Numbered from the stretch's first letter, positions 28,060-38,448 are shown. The stretch is DNA of 64,000 bases from Bacillus sp. T3 (GCF_033449965.1 NZ_CP137761.1:3100001-3164000); one strand, 5' to 3'. The notes: generated from the sequence alone by a model not told the origin. Numbers and translations are program-made.

Positions 28060-28074
28060 AATTAGCATAGCGCC
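28040..28074 (+). terminator. Terminator-like hairpin overlapping the end of the hydrolase gene
   Basis: GGCGCTATGC (28040-28049, still coding) and GCATAGCGCC (28065-28074) form a 10-bp perfect stem spanning the stop codon. The T-tail is weak. Confidence 0.6.
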
Positions 28075-28090
28075 TTGTCCTGTAAGTTAC

Positions 28091-28540
28091 CTATTTAATG
28101 CTTCCAACCAACTTCGCAATTAAATCATAAACCAATTGATACGCTTCACCAATCGTCATTTCTTCCCGAAAACCCTCAACATGATCTAACGATAGATTCA
28201 AATCCCATAATCCATCATCTCCATTAAACATTAAGCTCACTTGAGCATCCTCACCACGAAGATTAGCATTCAAAAATTCTTTAATCGTTGGCTGATACTT
28301 CTTTTGCAGTTTTAAACCAAGCAACACTGTATATGTACGAAATACATCATCCACTTCAAAGGAAACAGCGTCGACATTTTTTTGTTCAAAGGCTGGTGAC
28401 TCTAAGTACATAAACTCATTCAAATGGTTTTTAAAATATGTAATGTGTTGTTCTAAAAATGAGGCCGTTTCTTTGCCGAGAACCTCTTCAGTTTCCTTAT
28501 CCAGTCTTTCAATATAAGCATCATTAAAATCAGGTACCAT
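28091..28540 (-). CDS. Uncharacterised cytoplasmic protein, 149 residues
   Basis: ATG 28540 with AGGAGG 10 bases upstream. Acidic protein without signal or membrane segment: helical N-terminus (IERLDKETEEVLGKETASFL), a mixed middle with VSLMFNGDDGLWDLNLSLD and the C-terminal helix TIGEAYQLVYDLIAKLVGS. I do not recognise the family. It is convergent with the hydrolase gene and stands alone. Confidence 0.6.
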   Translation of the reverse strand: MVPDFNDAYIERLDKETEEVLGKETASFLEQHITYFKNHLNEFMYLESPAFEQKNVDAVSFEVDDVFRTYTVLLGLKLQKKYQPTIKEFLNANLRGEDAQVSLMFNGDDGLWDLNLSLDHVEGFREEMTIGEAYQLVYDLIAKLVGSIK

Positions 28541-28649
28541 TGTGTTAAATCCTCCTATCTCTCTCCATACGGAACATCAACAGTATAACCTATTTCGTCG
28601 AAAAATTGTCTTAAATTATGGCTTATTAATAGCCTTTGTTAAATTTATC

Positions 28650-28778
28650 TGTTGATTTCCACTCCAGGTGCTCCCTTTCCGCGGGGAGTCTGGAGCCTCC
28701 TCGGCGCCCTAGCGCCTGTGGGGTCTCCCCTGACACCTTCTCCCGCAGGAGTCTCGCACCTTCCGCTCCAATCAACAG
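28650..28778. repeat. GC-rich palindromic Bacillaceae repeat, long copy
   Basis: An island of high GC in AT-rich surroundings. The ends are inverted: GTTGATTTCCACTCCAGG against CCTTCCGCTCCAATCAAC. Inner hairpins include GGCGCCCTAGCGCC and GGGGTCTCCCC. Sequences of this type are scattered through many Bacillaceae genomes between genes. A second, shorter copy is at 61421-61513. Confidence 0.8.
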
Positions 28779-28832
28779 AGTGCTCAAAAATCAACACTGT
28801 TCTTTAACATAGCCAATTTATTATCTCAAAAA

Positions 28833-28864
28833 AAGGACTGTTCCTGTATTAGGAATCAGCCCTT
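28833..28864 (-). terminator. Terminator of the leucine-degradation/CoA-transferase operon
   Basis: AAGGACTGTTCC pairs with GGAATCAGCCCTT with two mismatches, followed on the minus strand by a run of seven T residues. Confidence 0.8.
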
Positions 28865-28872
28865 AAGATACA

Positions 28873-29520
28873 TTAGTTCATTGAAAGATTTACTCCAACC
28901 GTAAAACTTGCCTCTGTTTTTTGAATGACTTCTTCAACGGATACGCCATTTTGCGTTTCCACAAGGACCATTCCTTCTGGAGTAAAATCAAATACAGCTA
29001 AGTCCGTGATTAAACGATGGACGACTTGCTTTCCAGTTAAAGGTAATGTACATTCTTTCTTGACTTTTGATTCACCGTGCTTGTTGACATGCTCCATGAT
29101 AACGACCACTCGTTTTGCTCCATTCACTAGGTCCATCGCACCGCCCATGCCCTTGATCATTTTCCCTGGAATCATCCAGTTTGCTAAGTCCCCAGATTCC
29201 GAAACTTCCATTCCACCTAGGATGGCTAGATCGATATGACCGCCGCGAATCATTGCGAACGATTCTGCGCTGTCAAAATAGGAAGCACTTGGGACTGCCG
29301 TTACGGTTTCTTTACCGGCATTGATTAAGTCAGGATCTTCTTGTCCCGCAACGGGATAAGGGCCAATTCCTAGTAGGCCGTTTTCTGATTGCAGCAACAC
29401 ATTGTATTCACTTGGAATCTCGTTAGCAATTAAGGTTGGGATGCCTATTCCAAGATTAACGTTCATACCGTCTTTAATTTCTTGTACCGCACGTTTGACG
29501 ATGATTTGGCGTGTATCCAT
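28873..29520 (-). CDS. scoB: Succinyl-CoA:3-ketoacid CoA-transferase subunit B
   Basis: 215 residues. The active-site region LLQSENGLLGIGPYPV carries the catalytic Glu (SENG). GMNVNLGIGIPTLIAN and GGAMDLVNGAKRV are typical of the beta subunit. The enzyme moves CoA from succinyl-CoA to acetoacetate, making acetoacetyl-CoA. It is the last gene of the leucine-degradation operon, whose end product is acetoacetate. Confidence 0.92.
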   Translation of the reverse strand: MDTRQIIVKRAVQEIKDGMNVNLGIGIPTLIANEIPSEYNVLLQSENGLLGIGPYPVAGQEDPDLINAGKETVTAVPSASYFDSAESFAMIRGGHIDLAILGGMEVSESGDLANWMIPGKMIKGMGGAMDLVNGAKRVVVIMEHVNKHGESKVKKECTLPLTGKQVVHRLITDLAVFDFTPEGMVLVETQNGVSVEEVIQKTEASFTVGVNLSMN

Positions 29521-29563
29521 TATAAACTCTCTCCTCGTCTATCAATTATTTATGAACAAGCTC

Positions 29564-30264
29564 TTATACCTGTACTACTGTCCGTCTTTCAATCCGTTTT
29601 TCGTAATTCGTCCCTAATAGAACACGTTGAACATAAATACCCGGTGTGTGAATTTCGTCTGGATCAAGTTCTCCTACACCGACGATTTCCTCAACCTCTG
29701 CTATCGTGATTTTTCCAGCAGTTGCTGCCATTGGGTTAAAATTACGAGCGGTTTTGCGGAAAACTAGATTGCCAAGTGGATCTGCTTTCCATGCTTTCAC
29801 TAAGGCAAAATCGCCGACAATTCCTTCTTCCAACAAATACGTTCTGCCATTGAATTCTTTATGTTCTTTGCCTTCAGCGATTGGTGTGCCAACCCCGGTT
29901 GCTGTATAAAACCCGGGATACCAGCACCGCCAGCACGAATGCGCTCGGCTAAAGTACCTTGTGGGACAAGCTCTACCTCCAGTTCACCGCTAAGAAATTG
30001 CTGCTCAAATATTTTGTTTTCACCAACATACGAGGAGATCATCTTCTTAATCTGCTTATTAGCTAACAATAATCCTAAGCCCCAATCATCCACACCACAG
30101 TTGTTGCTGACGACGGTTAAGTCCTTTGTTCCTTGATCTCGTAACGCCAAAATAGCCTTTTCTGGAATACCGCATAGGCCAAATCCACCGACTATCAACG
30201 TGGCACCATCTTTTATATCCTTCACAGCTTCTTCAAACGAGCTGACAATTTTTCCATTTGTCAC
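29564..30264 (-). CDS. scoA: Succinyl-CoA:3-ketoacid CoA-transferase subunit A, one frameshift
   Basis: About 234 residues. Start GTG 30264 with AAAAGGAGG 8 bases upstream. Visible are LIVGGFGLCGIPEKAI and VVSNNCGVDDWGLGLLL, and after restoring one T at 29908-29911 the conserved GAGIPGFYTATGVGTPIAEG. The rest (VGDFALVKAWKADPLGNLVF) is typical of the alpha subunit. It works as a complex with subunit B, 43 bases downstream. Confidence 0.9.
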
Positions 30265-30301
30265 AACGTATACCTCCTTTTCATATTCAAGCTCACTAAA
30301 A

Positions 30302-31846
30302 TTAAACTGGATAAACTGGGTGTTTGCGTTCTGAGAAGATTAAGTATTTTGATGAGTATGCTTCGTAACGCTTGATTAGCTCATCGCGTAATGAACTTGC
30401 CGGGATAATTCCATCGATAACCATTTCAGAAGCTAGGCGATAAAGATCGATATCCTCTTTGTATTCCTCTCGTTTTTCGGCGATAAAGGCTGAACGCTCT
30501 TCTTCAGGTAATGCCGCAATTTTATTAGCATAAACGGCATTGACGGCAGCTTCAGGCCCCATAACAGCAATTGAAGCAGTCGGTAATGCCAAAACTGCAT
30601 CTGGTTCGAAGGCTGGACCCGCCATCGCATAAAGGCCAGCACCATATGCCTTACGTACGATTACGGAGATCTTTGGAACGGATGCTTCAGACATGGCCGA
30701 AATCATTTTCGCTCCATGACGAATGATACCGGCACGTTCTACTGCTGTTCCTATCATGAAGCCTGGCACATCAACTAGAAATAAAAGCGGAATATGGAAG
30801 GCATCACAAAGATTAATAAATTTCGCTGCTTTATCGGCTGTATCATGGAATAACACTCCGCCTTTAACGCGTGGTTGGTTCGCAAGGATCCCAACTGGCT
30901 TTCCATCGATACGAGCAAGTCCAGTGATGAGTTCACCAGCGAATAGCTTCTTAACCTCAAAGAACGAGCCTTCATCAATAATTCCGTTGATTACATCCAT
31001 CATATTGAACGCAGAGTTCTGGTTTGTTGGGATGATTTCTTCTAATGGCTTCTTTAATTCTTTCGGCGCAACAGCCTCTTTCACTGGCGGTTTTTCTGAG
31101 AAATTAGCCGGGAAAAACGAGAGATAATTACGTGCAAGAGCAATGGCATCTTCCTCATTTTTTGCAAGGACATCCCCACAGCCAGATACGGAACAATGCA
31201 TGCGTGCACCGCCCATTTGTTCTAACGTCACCTTTTCACCAATCACTTCTTCAGCCATTCGTGGTGAACCCAGGTACATGGAAGCATTTTTATCAACCAT
31301 GATGACGATGTCACAAAATGCAGGGATATACGCGCCACCAGCTGCAGATGGTCCGAAAAGGATACAAACTTGTGGAACTTTACCGGAAAACTTCACTTGG
31401 TTATAGAAAATTCGTCCGGCACCCCGTCGACCTGGGAACATTTCCACTTGGTCAGTGATTCGAGCGCCAGCTGAATCGACTAGATAAAGTAAAGGAACAC
31501 GAAGCTTCTCCGCAGTTTCTTGGATACGAATGATTTTTTCAACTGTCCGGGCTCCCCATGATCCAGCTTTAATCGTTGAATCATTCGCCATGACACATAC
31601 TAACTGGCCATTGATTTTCCCCATACCAGTGTAAACTCCATCAGCTGGAAGATCTCCCGCCATACAATTAGCAAATAACGCATCCTCTAGCTCAAAGCCG
31701 GGATCGAATAAAAGTTTTAAGCGATCTCGGACAAATAATTTCCCTTGTTCTTGGTTTTTCTCATGATATTTAGGGGCACCGCCCTGTTTAATTTTGTTTA
31801 CTCTTTCCTCAAGTGTTTTTTGAAGAGGTTGCATATCGATTGACAT
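30302..31846 (-). CDS. yngE: Methylcrotonyl-CoA-type carboxylase, carboxyltransferase subunit
   Basis: 514 residues. The acyl-CoA-binding oxyanion loops GPSAAGGAYIPAF and RKAYGAGLYAMAGPAF and the segment NDSTIKAGSWGARTVEKI define the biotin-dependent carboxyltransferase family; order and neighbours match YngE of B. subtilis. With the biotin carboxylase and the small biotin carrier in the same operon it should convert 3-methylcrotonyl-CoA to 3-methylglutaconyl-CoA in leucine breakdown. Start ATG 31846 after GAGGGAGG. Confidence 0.9.
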   Translation of the reverse strand: MSIDMQPLQKTLEERVNKIKQGGAPKYHEKNQEQGKLFVRDRLKLLFDPGFELEDALFANCMAGDLPADGVYTGMGKINGQLVCVMANDSTIKAGSWGARTVEKIIRIQETAEKLRVPLLYLVDSAGARITDQVEMFPGRRGAGRIFYNQVKFSGKVPQVCILFGPSAAGGAYIPAFCDIVIMVDKNASMYLGSPRMAEEVIGEKVTLEQMGGARMHCSVSGCGDVLAKNEEDAIALARNYLSFFPANFSEKPPVKEAVAPKELKKPLEEIIPTNQNSAFNMMDVINGIIDEGSFFEVKKLFAGELITGLARIDGKPVGILANQPRVKGGVLFHDTADKAAKFINLCDAFHIPLLFLVDVPGFMIGTAVERAGIIRHGAKMISAMSEASVPKISVIVRKAYGAGLYAMAGPAFEPDAVLALPTASIAVMGPEAAVNAVYANKIAALPEEERSAFIAEKREEYKEDIDLYRLASEMVIDGIIPASSLRDELIKRYEAYSSKYLIFSERKHPVYPV

Positions 31847-31871
31847 TGTATTTCCTCCCTCTAGTAATCTT

Positions 31872-32651
31872 TTATTCTCCGACGTACACTGGTGGTCTTT
31901 TTTCTTTAAACGCTTGTAAGCCTTCTAAGCGATCCTTCGTTGGGATCGTGATTTCATAGGCGTTTTGTTCAATTGATAAACCTGTATTCAAATCGACATC
32001 ATAGCCTTTGTCGATTGCAAATTTTGCTTGGCTAATAGCGATTGGACCATTGCGAACAATTTGATTCGCGATTTCGAATGCTTTTTGGATTAAGGATTGT
32101 GCTGGTGTTACGTACTCGACTAAGCCGATTTCTCGTGCTTCCCAAGCGTCAATCCGTCGTGCCGTGAAGATAAGCTCTTTCGCACGGCCCTTCCCAATTA
32201 AGCGTGGTAAACGCTGAGTCCCACCTGCTCCTGGAATGATCCCAAGCGCGGTTTCAGTTAAGCCCATCTTGGCTGTTTCGGAAGCGATGCGAATGTCGCA
32301 TGCAAGCGCCAGTTCCGTTCCTCCACCAAAGGCTACTCCATTTACTGCCGCAATCACTGGCTGTGGCAAGGCTTCTATTCCATTAATATTGCTGCGGATG
32401 AGCGAAACCGTTTTGCGGACTTCTACAGGATCCATTCCTGCTCGTTCCTTCAAATCTGCCCCTGCACAGAACGCCTTTTCTCCTGCACCAGTAATAATGA
32501 CACAGCGCACACTTTTATCGAATTTTATTTCATTAATCGTTTCTTGAAGAAACTTGAGCATTTGCACAGATAACGCATTGGCAGCTTGAGCACGATTCAA
32601 TGTAATAAGTGCAATGCCATCTGTTTTTGTTACTAATACAGGGTTTGTCAT
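31872..32651 (-). CDS. yngF: Enoyl-CoA hydratase/isomerase, probable methylglutaconyl-CoA hydratase
   Basis: 259 residues of the crotonase fold. GAGEKAFCAGADLKERAGM holds the first oxyanion-hole segment and NGVAFGGGTELALACD the second. The catalytic Glu region ALGIIPGAGGTQRLPRLIG is intact. Context places it as the hydratase that makes HMG-CoA from 3-methylglutaconyl-CoA. It lies between the carboxyltransferase and HMG-CoA lyase genes. Confidence 0.9.
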   Translation of the reverse strand: MTNPVLVTKTDGIALITLNRAQAANALSVQMLKFLQETINEIKFDKSVRCVIITGAGEKAFCAGADLKERAGMDPVEVRKTVSLIRSNINGIEALPQPVIAAVNGVAFGGGTELALACDIRIASETAKMGLTETALGIIPGAGGTQRLPRLIGKGRAKELIFTARRIDAWEAREIGLVEYVTPAQSLIQKAFEIANQIVRNGPIAISQAKFAIDKGYDVDLNTGLSIEQNAYEITIPTKDRLEGLQAFKEKRPPVYVGE

Positions 32652-32672
32652 CTGCTTCCCTCCTAGTATCTA

Positions 32673-33584
32673 TCAATCCTGACCTACAGCCGAGCAAGCT
32701 ACCTGTAGACTTTTACTCGGTAAAGGCTTTCCGATTTTCCCTTGAATAAAACGGGATGAGTTTAATAGTTTCTCCTGGTTGATTCCCGTTTCAATTCCCA
32801 TTCCTGAAAGCATATAAATTAAATCATCTGTTGCGACATTTCCTGAGGCCCCAGGTGCATACGGGCAGCCCCCTAACCCGCCGAGTGAGCTATCAAACGT
32901 AGTGATGCCCATATCTAATGAAACTAAAATATTGGCTAAGGCTGTGCCGCGAGTATCATGAAAATGCATCGCTAATTTCTCGACAGGGAACCGTTTCAGT
33001 AGAACCTCCAACACCTCTTGGACCTGCTTTGGATTGGCCACACCGATTGTATCGCCCAGTGAAAGGTCATCAATGCCCATTTCAAACAACGCTTCCGATA
33101 CTCTTACCACTTGCTCAATATCAACATTGCCTTCATATGGACATCCAAATACAGTCGATACATATCCTCGTGTAAGTTTCCCTGCTAGAATCGAATCTTG
33201 GACTAATCCTTTTAAAATTGGAAAGGTTTGATCAATCGATTTATTAATATTTTTTAGATTATGAGTTTCACTCGCTGACATAAATACAGCTACTTCATCG
33301 ATACCAGCAGCAAGTGCCCGTTCTAACCCTTGTTGATTGGGGACAAGTGCTGAGTAAATTATTCCAGGAGCTCGCTTGATCCCTGTTGTAACCGCAACTG
33401 CATCAGAAAGGGCTGGTATCCATTTTGGATTGACAAAAGAAGTAATTTCAATGTGCTTAAGCCCTGTTTCCGATAGTTGATTGATCCAAGCAATCTTATC
33501 CTCTGTTGGTATAAACACCTTTTCGTTTTGCAGTCCGTCTCTTGGGCCTACTTCTTTTATCGTGACAGCTTTTGGCCAGTTCAT
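32673..33584 (-). CDS. yngG: Hydroxymethylglutaryl-CoA lyase
   Basis: 303 residues. EVGPRDGLQNE is the HMGL N-terminal signature (Arg, Asp catalytic), LAMHFHDTRGTALANIL holds the metal-binding His pair, and GGLGGCPYAPGASGNVATDD contains the catalytic Cys loop. It splits HMG-CoA into acetoacetate and acetyl-CoA. The gene lies in the same operon, after a 128-base spacer behind the biotin carrier gene in which I see no gene. Confidence 0.94.
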   Translation of the reverse strand: MNWPKAVTIKEVGPRDGLQNEKVFIPTEDKIAWINQLSETGLKHIEITSFVNPKWIPALSDAVAVTTGIKRAPGIIYSALVPNQQGLERALAAGIDEVAVFMSASETHNLKNINKSIDQTFPILKGLVQDSILAGKLTRGYVSTVFGCPYEGNVDIEQVVRVSEALFEMGIDDLSLGDTIGVANPKQVQEVLEVLLKRFPVEKLAMHFHDTRGTALANILVSLDMGITTFDSSLGGLGGCPYAPGASGNVATDDLIYMLSGMGIETGINQEKLLNSSRFIQGKIGKPLPSKSLQVACSAVGQD

Positions 33585-33712
33585 CAGAAGTCCTCCTTAA
33601 CAGAAAGCCCAAGCTCCCACAACGTAAATGGTTCTCCTAGTATGCGGGAAGCTTGCACTAAACTTTTCTATCTTTCACCTAGTTAAATTACAATTTAGAC
33701 TATATTTTTTTA

Positions 33713-33928
33713 TTAATCTTCCACTATAACAATGACGTCGCCTTCGTTAACAAAATCACCTTCATTAATTTTCACTTCTATTACAGTTCCCTCAAACTCT
33801 GCAGCAATTGGAATTTCCATTTTCATCGATTCCAAGATTACAACATCCTGGTCTTCCTCAACTTGGTCACCTGGCTTCACTAATACTTTCCATACATTTC
33901 CTGCCATGCTCGCAATAATTTCACTCAT
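33713..33928 (-). CDS. yngHB: Biotin carboxyl carrier protein, short form
   Basis: 71 residues forming a single lipoyl/biotinyl domain with the biotinylation motif ESMKMEIPI (Lys in MKM). It carries carboxybiotin between the biotin carboxylase upstream and the YngE-type carboxyltransferase downstream. Separate small carriers are the rule for this Bacillus enzyme. Confidence 0.93.
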   Translation of the reverse strand: MSEIIASMAGNVWKVLVKPGDQVEEDQDVVILESMKMEIPIAAEFEGTVIEVKINEGDFVNEGDVIVIVED

Positions 33929-33939
33929 CTTTTTTCCTC

Positions 33940-35307
33940 CTATTTCACGCGCTTCGCGGACTTTTTAATTGGTCGTAAATGCTTCTCTACAAAATTTGTT
34001 TGCGTATCGCCAGAACGAAACGCTGGATGGGCGATTACCTCTTGTAGCATCGGAATATTAGTCTTAATTCCTTCCACTAAATAATTCTCTAATGCTGCTT
34101 GCATCGCTTCGATCGCCTCATCTCGACTGCTTCCTTTTACAACAAGCTTTGCAATCATCGGATCATAAAAAGGGGTAACAGCAGATTCATCATGAATCGC
34201 TAATTCATGCCGGACATTCGAACCCTGAGGTAAAACTAATTTTGTAATTTTTCCTGGAGATGGGAAGAATGTCTTCGGGTCCTCGGCATAGATTCTCACT
34301 TCAATGGCATGACCTTCACGTTTTACATCTTCTTGTTTAAAAGGCAGCGCTTCACCATTTGCAATTCGAAGTTGCTCAGCTACTAGATCTAACCCCGTTA
34401 TTTCCTCTGTCACAGGATGTTCTACTTGAAGTCTCGTGTTCATTTCTAAAAAATAGAAATTTTGTTCTTCATCGACAAGAAACTCAATGGTACCAGCGTT
34501 CTCGTATCCAATCGCTTTGGCTGCGGTAACAGCAGCCTCACCCATTTTCTTTCGAGTCTCTTCTGTTAAAAAGGATGACGGGGCCTCTTCAACCACCTTT
34601 TGATGGCGACGTTGAATTGAACACTCACGTTCCCATAAGTAGACGGTATTGCCTAAATGATCTGCTAGGATTTGAATCTCAATATGTCTTGGGTTTTCAA
34701 CATATTTCTCAACATACATTGCCCCATCACCGAAAAAGTCGGTTGCACGTTTTTGGTTCCCCTCAAACGCCTTACGAATTTCATCATCACTGCGTACGAT
34801 TTGCATGCCAATGCCGCCACCACCCGCAGAAGCTTTCAGCATCACTGGATATCCAATTGTGTTTGCCACCTGAACAGCTTCTTCAGCGTCTTTAAGTGGA
34901 TAGGTTATCCCTGGTACAACTGGAACTCCGGCTTCTTCCATCGCCTTGCGTGATTCGATCTTACTGCCCATTTGCGAAATGACCTTTGGAGACGGACCGA
35001 TGAACACCAGTCCCTCTTCTTCACAGCGGCGCGCAAATTCTGCATTTTCAGACAGTAATCCGTATCCGGGATGAACCGCTTTGGCTCCTGATAATCTGGC
35101 TACCTCTAATATTTTTTCAACATTTAAATAGCTCTCGGCTACTCGTGAGCCACCAATGAAATAAGTTTCATCTGCAAGACGAATATGTGGGGCATCGGCA
35201 TCTGCTTCTGAATAGACTCCCACTGTGGAAATTCCTAACGCTTTACAAGTACGAATAACACGTGCTGCAATTTCACCGCGGTTTGCGATTAGAACCTTAT
35301 CAAACAT
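33940..35307 (-). CDS. yngH: Biotin carboxylase subunit of the acyl-CoA carboxylase
   Basis: About 455 residues. The start MFDKVLIANRGEIAARVIR is canonical; I prefer ATG 35307 to the ATG at 35322. The ATP-grasp domain shows KASAGGGGIGMQIVRSD, then RECSIQRRHQKVVEEAPS, and EMNTRLQVEHPVTE. It makes carboxybiotin from bicarbonate and ATP. Next to the carrier gene (11 bases). Confidence 0.93.
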   Translation of the reverse strand: MFDKVLIANRGEIAARVIRTCKALGISTVGVYSEADADAPHIRLADETYFIGGSRVAESYLNVEKILEVARLSGAKAVHPGYGLLSENAEFARRCEEEGLVFIGPSPKVISQMGSKIESRKAMEEAGVPVVPGITYPLKDAEEAVQVANTIGYPVMLKASAGGGGIGMQIVRSDDEIRKAFEGNQKRATDFFGDGAMYVEKYVENPRHIEIQILADHLGNTVYLWERECSIQRRHQKVVEEAPSSFLTEETRKKMGEAAVTAAKAIGYENAGTIEFLVDEEQNFYFLEMNTRLQVEHPVTEEITGLDLVAEQLRIANGEALPFKQEDVKREGHAIEVRIYAEDPKTFFPSPGKITKLVLPQGSNVRHELAIHDESAVTPFYDPMIAKLVVKGSSRDEAIEAMQAALENYLVEGIKTNIPMLQEVIAHPAFRSGDTQTNFVEKHLRPIKKSAKRVK

Positions 35308-35329
35308 CGATTTTTCACCCATTTCTTGA

Positions 35330-36975
35330 TTATTTGAGTAGATTTAATGCTTTTTGTGCCTCTTCTCTAAGCTTGAATTTTTGAATTTTACCAGATGCAG
35401 TCATTGGGAATGATTCACAAAACTCAATAAATTTAGGAATTTTATACCGAGCGATTTTTCCTTTGCAATATTCACGAATTTCTTCTGCTGTGGCCATACA
35501 ATCCTCTTTTAACTGGATCCACGCCATCACTTCTTCACCGAATTTTGGATCCGGTATTCCGACAACTTGTACATCAAGAACCTTTGGATGTTTATATAAA
35601 AACTCTTCAATTTCACGTGGGTAGATATTTTCACCGCCACGGATAATCATATCTTTTAAGCGACCAGGTAATTTTGCAATAGCCATTCTCATCCATAACA
35701 GCTAGGTCGCCGGTATGTAACCAGTTGTCTTCATCAATTGCATCAGCTGTAGCACTAGGATTTTTATAATAACCCTTCATTACGTGATAACCTCGGGTGC
35801 AAAGCTCTCCTTGTTCCCCAAATGGAACTTCTTCATTAGTTGTTGGATCCACAATTTTCACTTCTACATTTGGCATTGCCCGTCCAACTGAACCGACGCG
35901 TAATTCAATTGGATCATTGGTGCGTGTCATCGTGATTCCAGGAGAAGATTCTGTTTGACCATAAGTGATCGTAATTTCACTTGCACCCATTGTTTCGGTA
36001 ACAGCCTTCATCACTTCTTCAGGACATGGAGAACCTGCCATAATACCTGTTCGTAATGATGATAAGTCAAACTTACTAAACTCTGGATGGTTTAATTCGG
36101 CAATAAACATGGTCGGAACCCCATGTAGCGCCGTACATTTTTCGTCTTGTACAGCCTGTAACACCTTTAATACATCAAATTCCTGAGTTGGAACCATTGT
36201 TGCGCCCGCAGTCACACAAGTAAGCGTTCCAAGAACACAACCAAAACAATGGAAGAATGGGACTGGAATACACATGCGATCGTTATGGGTTAAATTCATA
36301 CAAGCTGCCACATTTACTGCATTATTTACAAGATTAAGATGCGTTAGCATAACTCCTTTTGGAAATCCGGTTGTGCCTGATGTATATTGCATATTGATGA
36401 CATCATCCGGGCTCGAGGGAGTTCATTCTTGCATCTAGTAATTCATCACTAATCTCTTCAGCCATTTCTAGTAAGTCAGACCAAAGGTACATCCCTGGGT
36501 AACGTGTTTCTCCTAGAACGACAACATTCTTTAAGAATGGTAGTTTCTCTGAATTCAGTTGACCTGGTTCAGAGGTTTTTAACTCAGGGACAATATCATA
36601 AACGATGTCAATATAGGATGTACCTCGGTAGGATTCCATTAAGACTAATGTCGTTGAGTCAGATTGTTTTAATAGATACTCAAGCTCTGAAGTTTGGTAG
36701 CTTGTATTAACGGTTACGAGTACGGCTCCCATTTTTCCAGTTGCAAATTGTGTCGTCACCCATTCAGGATAATTTGTAGACCAAATTGCCATATGGTCGC
36801 CTTTATCAAGCCCGAGTTTCATATAGCCTTTTGCAACTTTCCGGCAAAGCTCATCAAATTGTTTATACGTATAGCGCAGATTTCGATCAGGATAGACCAA
36901 TGCTTCATGATTTGGTCTTTCGATTGCAATGTTTTCTAACAATTTCCCAACCGTAACATTCAAAATCTCACCCAT
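35330..36975 (-). CDS. yngI: AMP-binding acyl-CoA synthetase (YngI-like), two frameshifts
   Basis: About 548 residues when single extra bases near 36407 and 35667 are removed, restoring NSLEPDDVINMQYTSGTTG and GYCKITGRLKDMIIRGG. The P-loop TSGTTGFPKGVMLTH, the motif GYHVMKGYYKNP, HTGDLAVMDENGY and the C-terminal PMTASGKIQKF are all present. The enzyme activates a carboxylic acid, perhaps isovalerate or a medium-chain acid, feeding the acyl-CoA dehydrogenase. Both breaks look like sequence errors. Confidence 0.88.
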
Positions 36976-37087
36976 ACTGAAGACCCACCTCTTAATAATT
37001 TTTTAGTTTCAACGCAAGATAAGGAGTAGAGAAAGTGCCGTAAGCGCTTTCTCTTTAGCATTTGTTTAACCCATCATGCTTTTCGAT

Positions 37088-38227
37088 TTAGCACCCGATT
37101 TGTTTTGCAATTACCATGCGTTGTACTTCGGATGTGCCTTCTCCGATTTCTAGTAATTTTGCGTCACGGAAGAATCTTTCGACTTGATATTCTTTCATAT
37201 AACCATAGCCACCATGAATTTGAACGGCTTGATCACAGACACGCATACAAATTTCAGAAGCGAATAATTTTGCATAGGCTGCTTCTTTCTTAAAGTTGCG
37301 TCCTTGGTCCTTTAACCATGCAGCTTTGTATACAGCTGTACGAGCTAAGTCAATGTTCATTGCCATATCAGCTAATTTAAACTGAATAGCCTGGAAGTTT
37401 GATAGGCTTTTTCCAAATTGCTTGCGTTCTTGTGCATATTGTAGTGATTTTTCATAAGCACCTTGAGCAAGTCCAACTGCCATCGCACCAATTCCAATTC
37501 TTCCACCATCAAGTGTCGCTAAGAACTGCTTGTAGCCGTTTCCTTCTACACCAAGAAGGTTTTCTTTCGGAATACGTACATTTTCCAAAATTAACTCAGT
37601 TGTATTTGAAGAATGAAGACCCATTTTTTCATAATTGCTGATTACAGTGAAGCCTGGTGCATCAGTTGGAACGATGAAGGCACTAATTCCATTAATTCCT
37701 TTTGAACGGTCTGTAACAGCCGTTACCGCTAAATGCTTAGCATAGCTTGCATTTGTAATGAAGCATTTTGATCCGTTTAATACCCACTCATCTCCATCAA
37801 GAACAGCTGTTGTTTGTGTACCACTAGCATCAGAACCTGCATTTGGCTCAGTTAATCCAAATGCACCGAAGGATTCTCCTGTACAAATTGGCGTTAAATA
37901 TTTCTCCTTTTGTTCATGTGTACCAAATAAGTTCAGTGGAGCTCCGCCTAGTGAAATATGAGCGGAATATGTAATTCCTGTTGATCCACAGACTCGACTT
38001 AATTCTTCTACTACAATCGCAAAGCTTGTCGTATCGGCATCGCCACCGCCATATTGTTCTGGGAAAGGAAGTCCCATGATTCCTAACTCTGATAATTTCG
38101 CAAAGATTTCTTTTGGGAATTCTCCTGTTCGATCACGATCATCAGCCCCTGGTGCAACCTCTGCTTCTGAAAAATCACGAATTAATTTCCGAATCATTTC
38201 TTGTTCTTTAGTTAAATCAAAGTTCAT
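37088..38227 (-). CDS. yngJ: Acyl-CoA dehydrogenase, probable isovaleryl-CoA dehydrogenase
   Basis: 379 residues. FGAFGLTEPNAGSDASGTQT and CFITNASYAKHLAVTAVTD are the two ACAD signatures, with AVQIHGGYGYMKEYQVERFF and the C-terminal ILEIGEGTSEVQRM. FAD-dependent oxidation of isovaleryl-CoA to 3-methylcrotonyl-CoA is expected from position at the head of the leucine operon. ATG 38227 follows AAGGAG. Confidence 0.92.
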   Translation of the reverse strand: MNFDLTKEQEMIRKLIRDFSEAEVAPGADDRDRTGEFPKEIFAKLSELGIMGLPFPEQYGGGDADTTSFAIVVEELSRVCGSTGITYSAHISLGGAPLNLFGTHEQKEKYLTPICTGESFGAFGLTEPNAGSDASGTQTTAVLDGDEWVLNGSKCFITNASYAKHLAVTAVTDRSKGINGISAFIVPTDAPGFTVISNYEKMGLHSSNTTELILENVRIPKENLLGVEGNGYKQFLATLDGGRIGIGAMAVGLAQGAYEKSLQYAQERKQFGKSLSNFQAIQFKLADMAMNIDLARTAVYKAAWLKDQGRNFKKEAAYAKLFASEICMRVCDQAVQIHGGYGYMKEYQVERFFRDAKLLEIGEGTSEVQRMVIAKQIGC

Positions 38228-38448
38228 CTATCTGCATCTCCTTTTTCTTAATATTCTGACTCTTTTCGACATCATTATCCAAATTACTGCAAAATAATAA
38301 TTTCTCCCACTCTTATCGATAAAAGATTTTGTCAAATTCCCTCTAAAACCTTTATTATCAGCTCCTTTCATTATTTTCTAAACTTTCTTATAATTATAGC
38401 AATAAGAAAATAGAATGCTATGTTCAATCCTCTGAATATCAACGAATG

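Noticed and set aside
35330..36975. Three separate genes or a decayed pseudogene for the acyl-CoA synthetase
   Set aside because: All catalytic motifs are intact and both breaks are single extra bases; neighbouring operon genes are complete.
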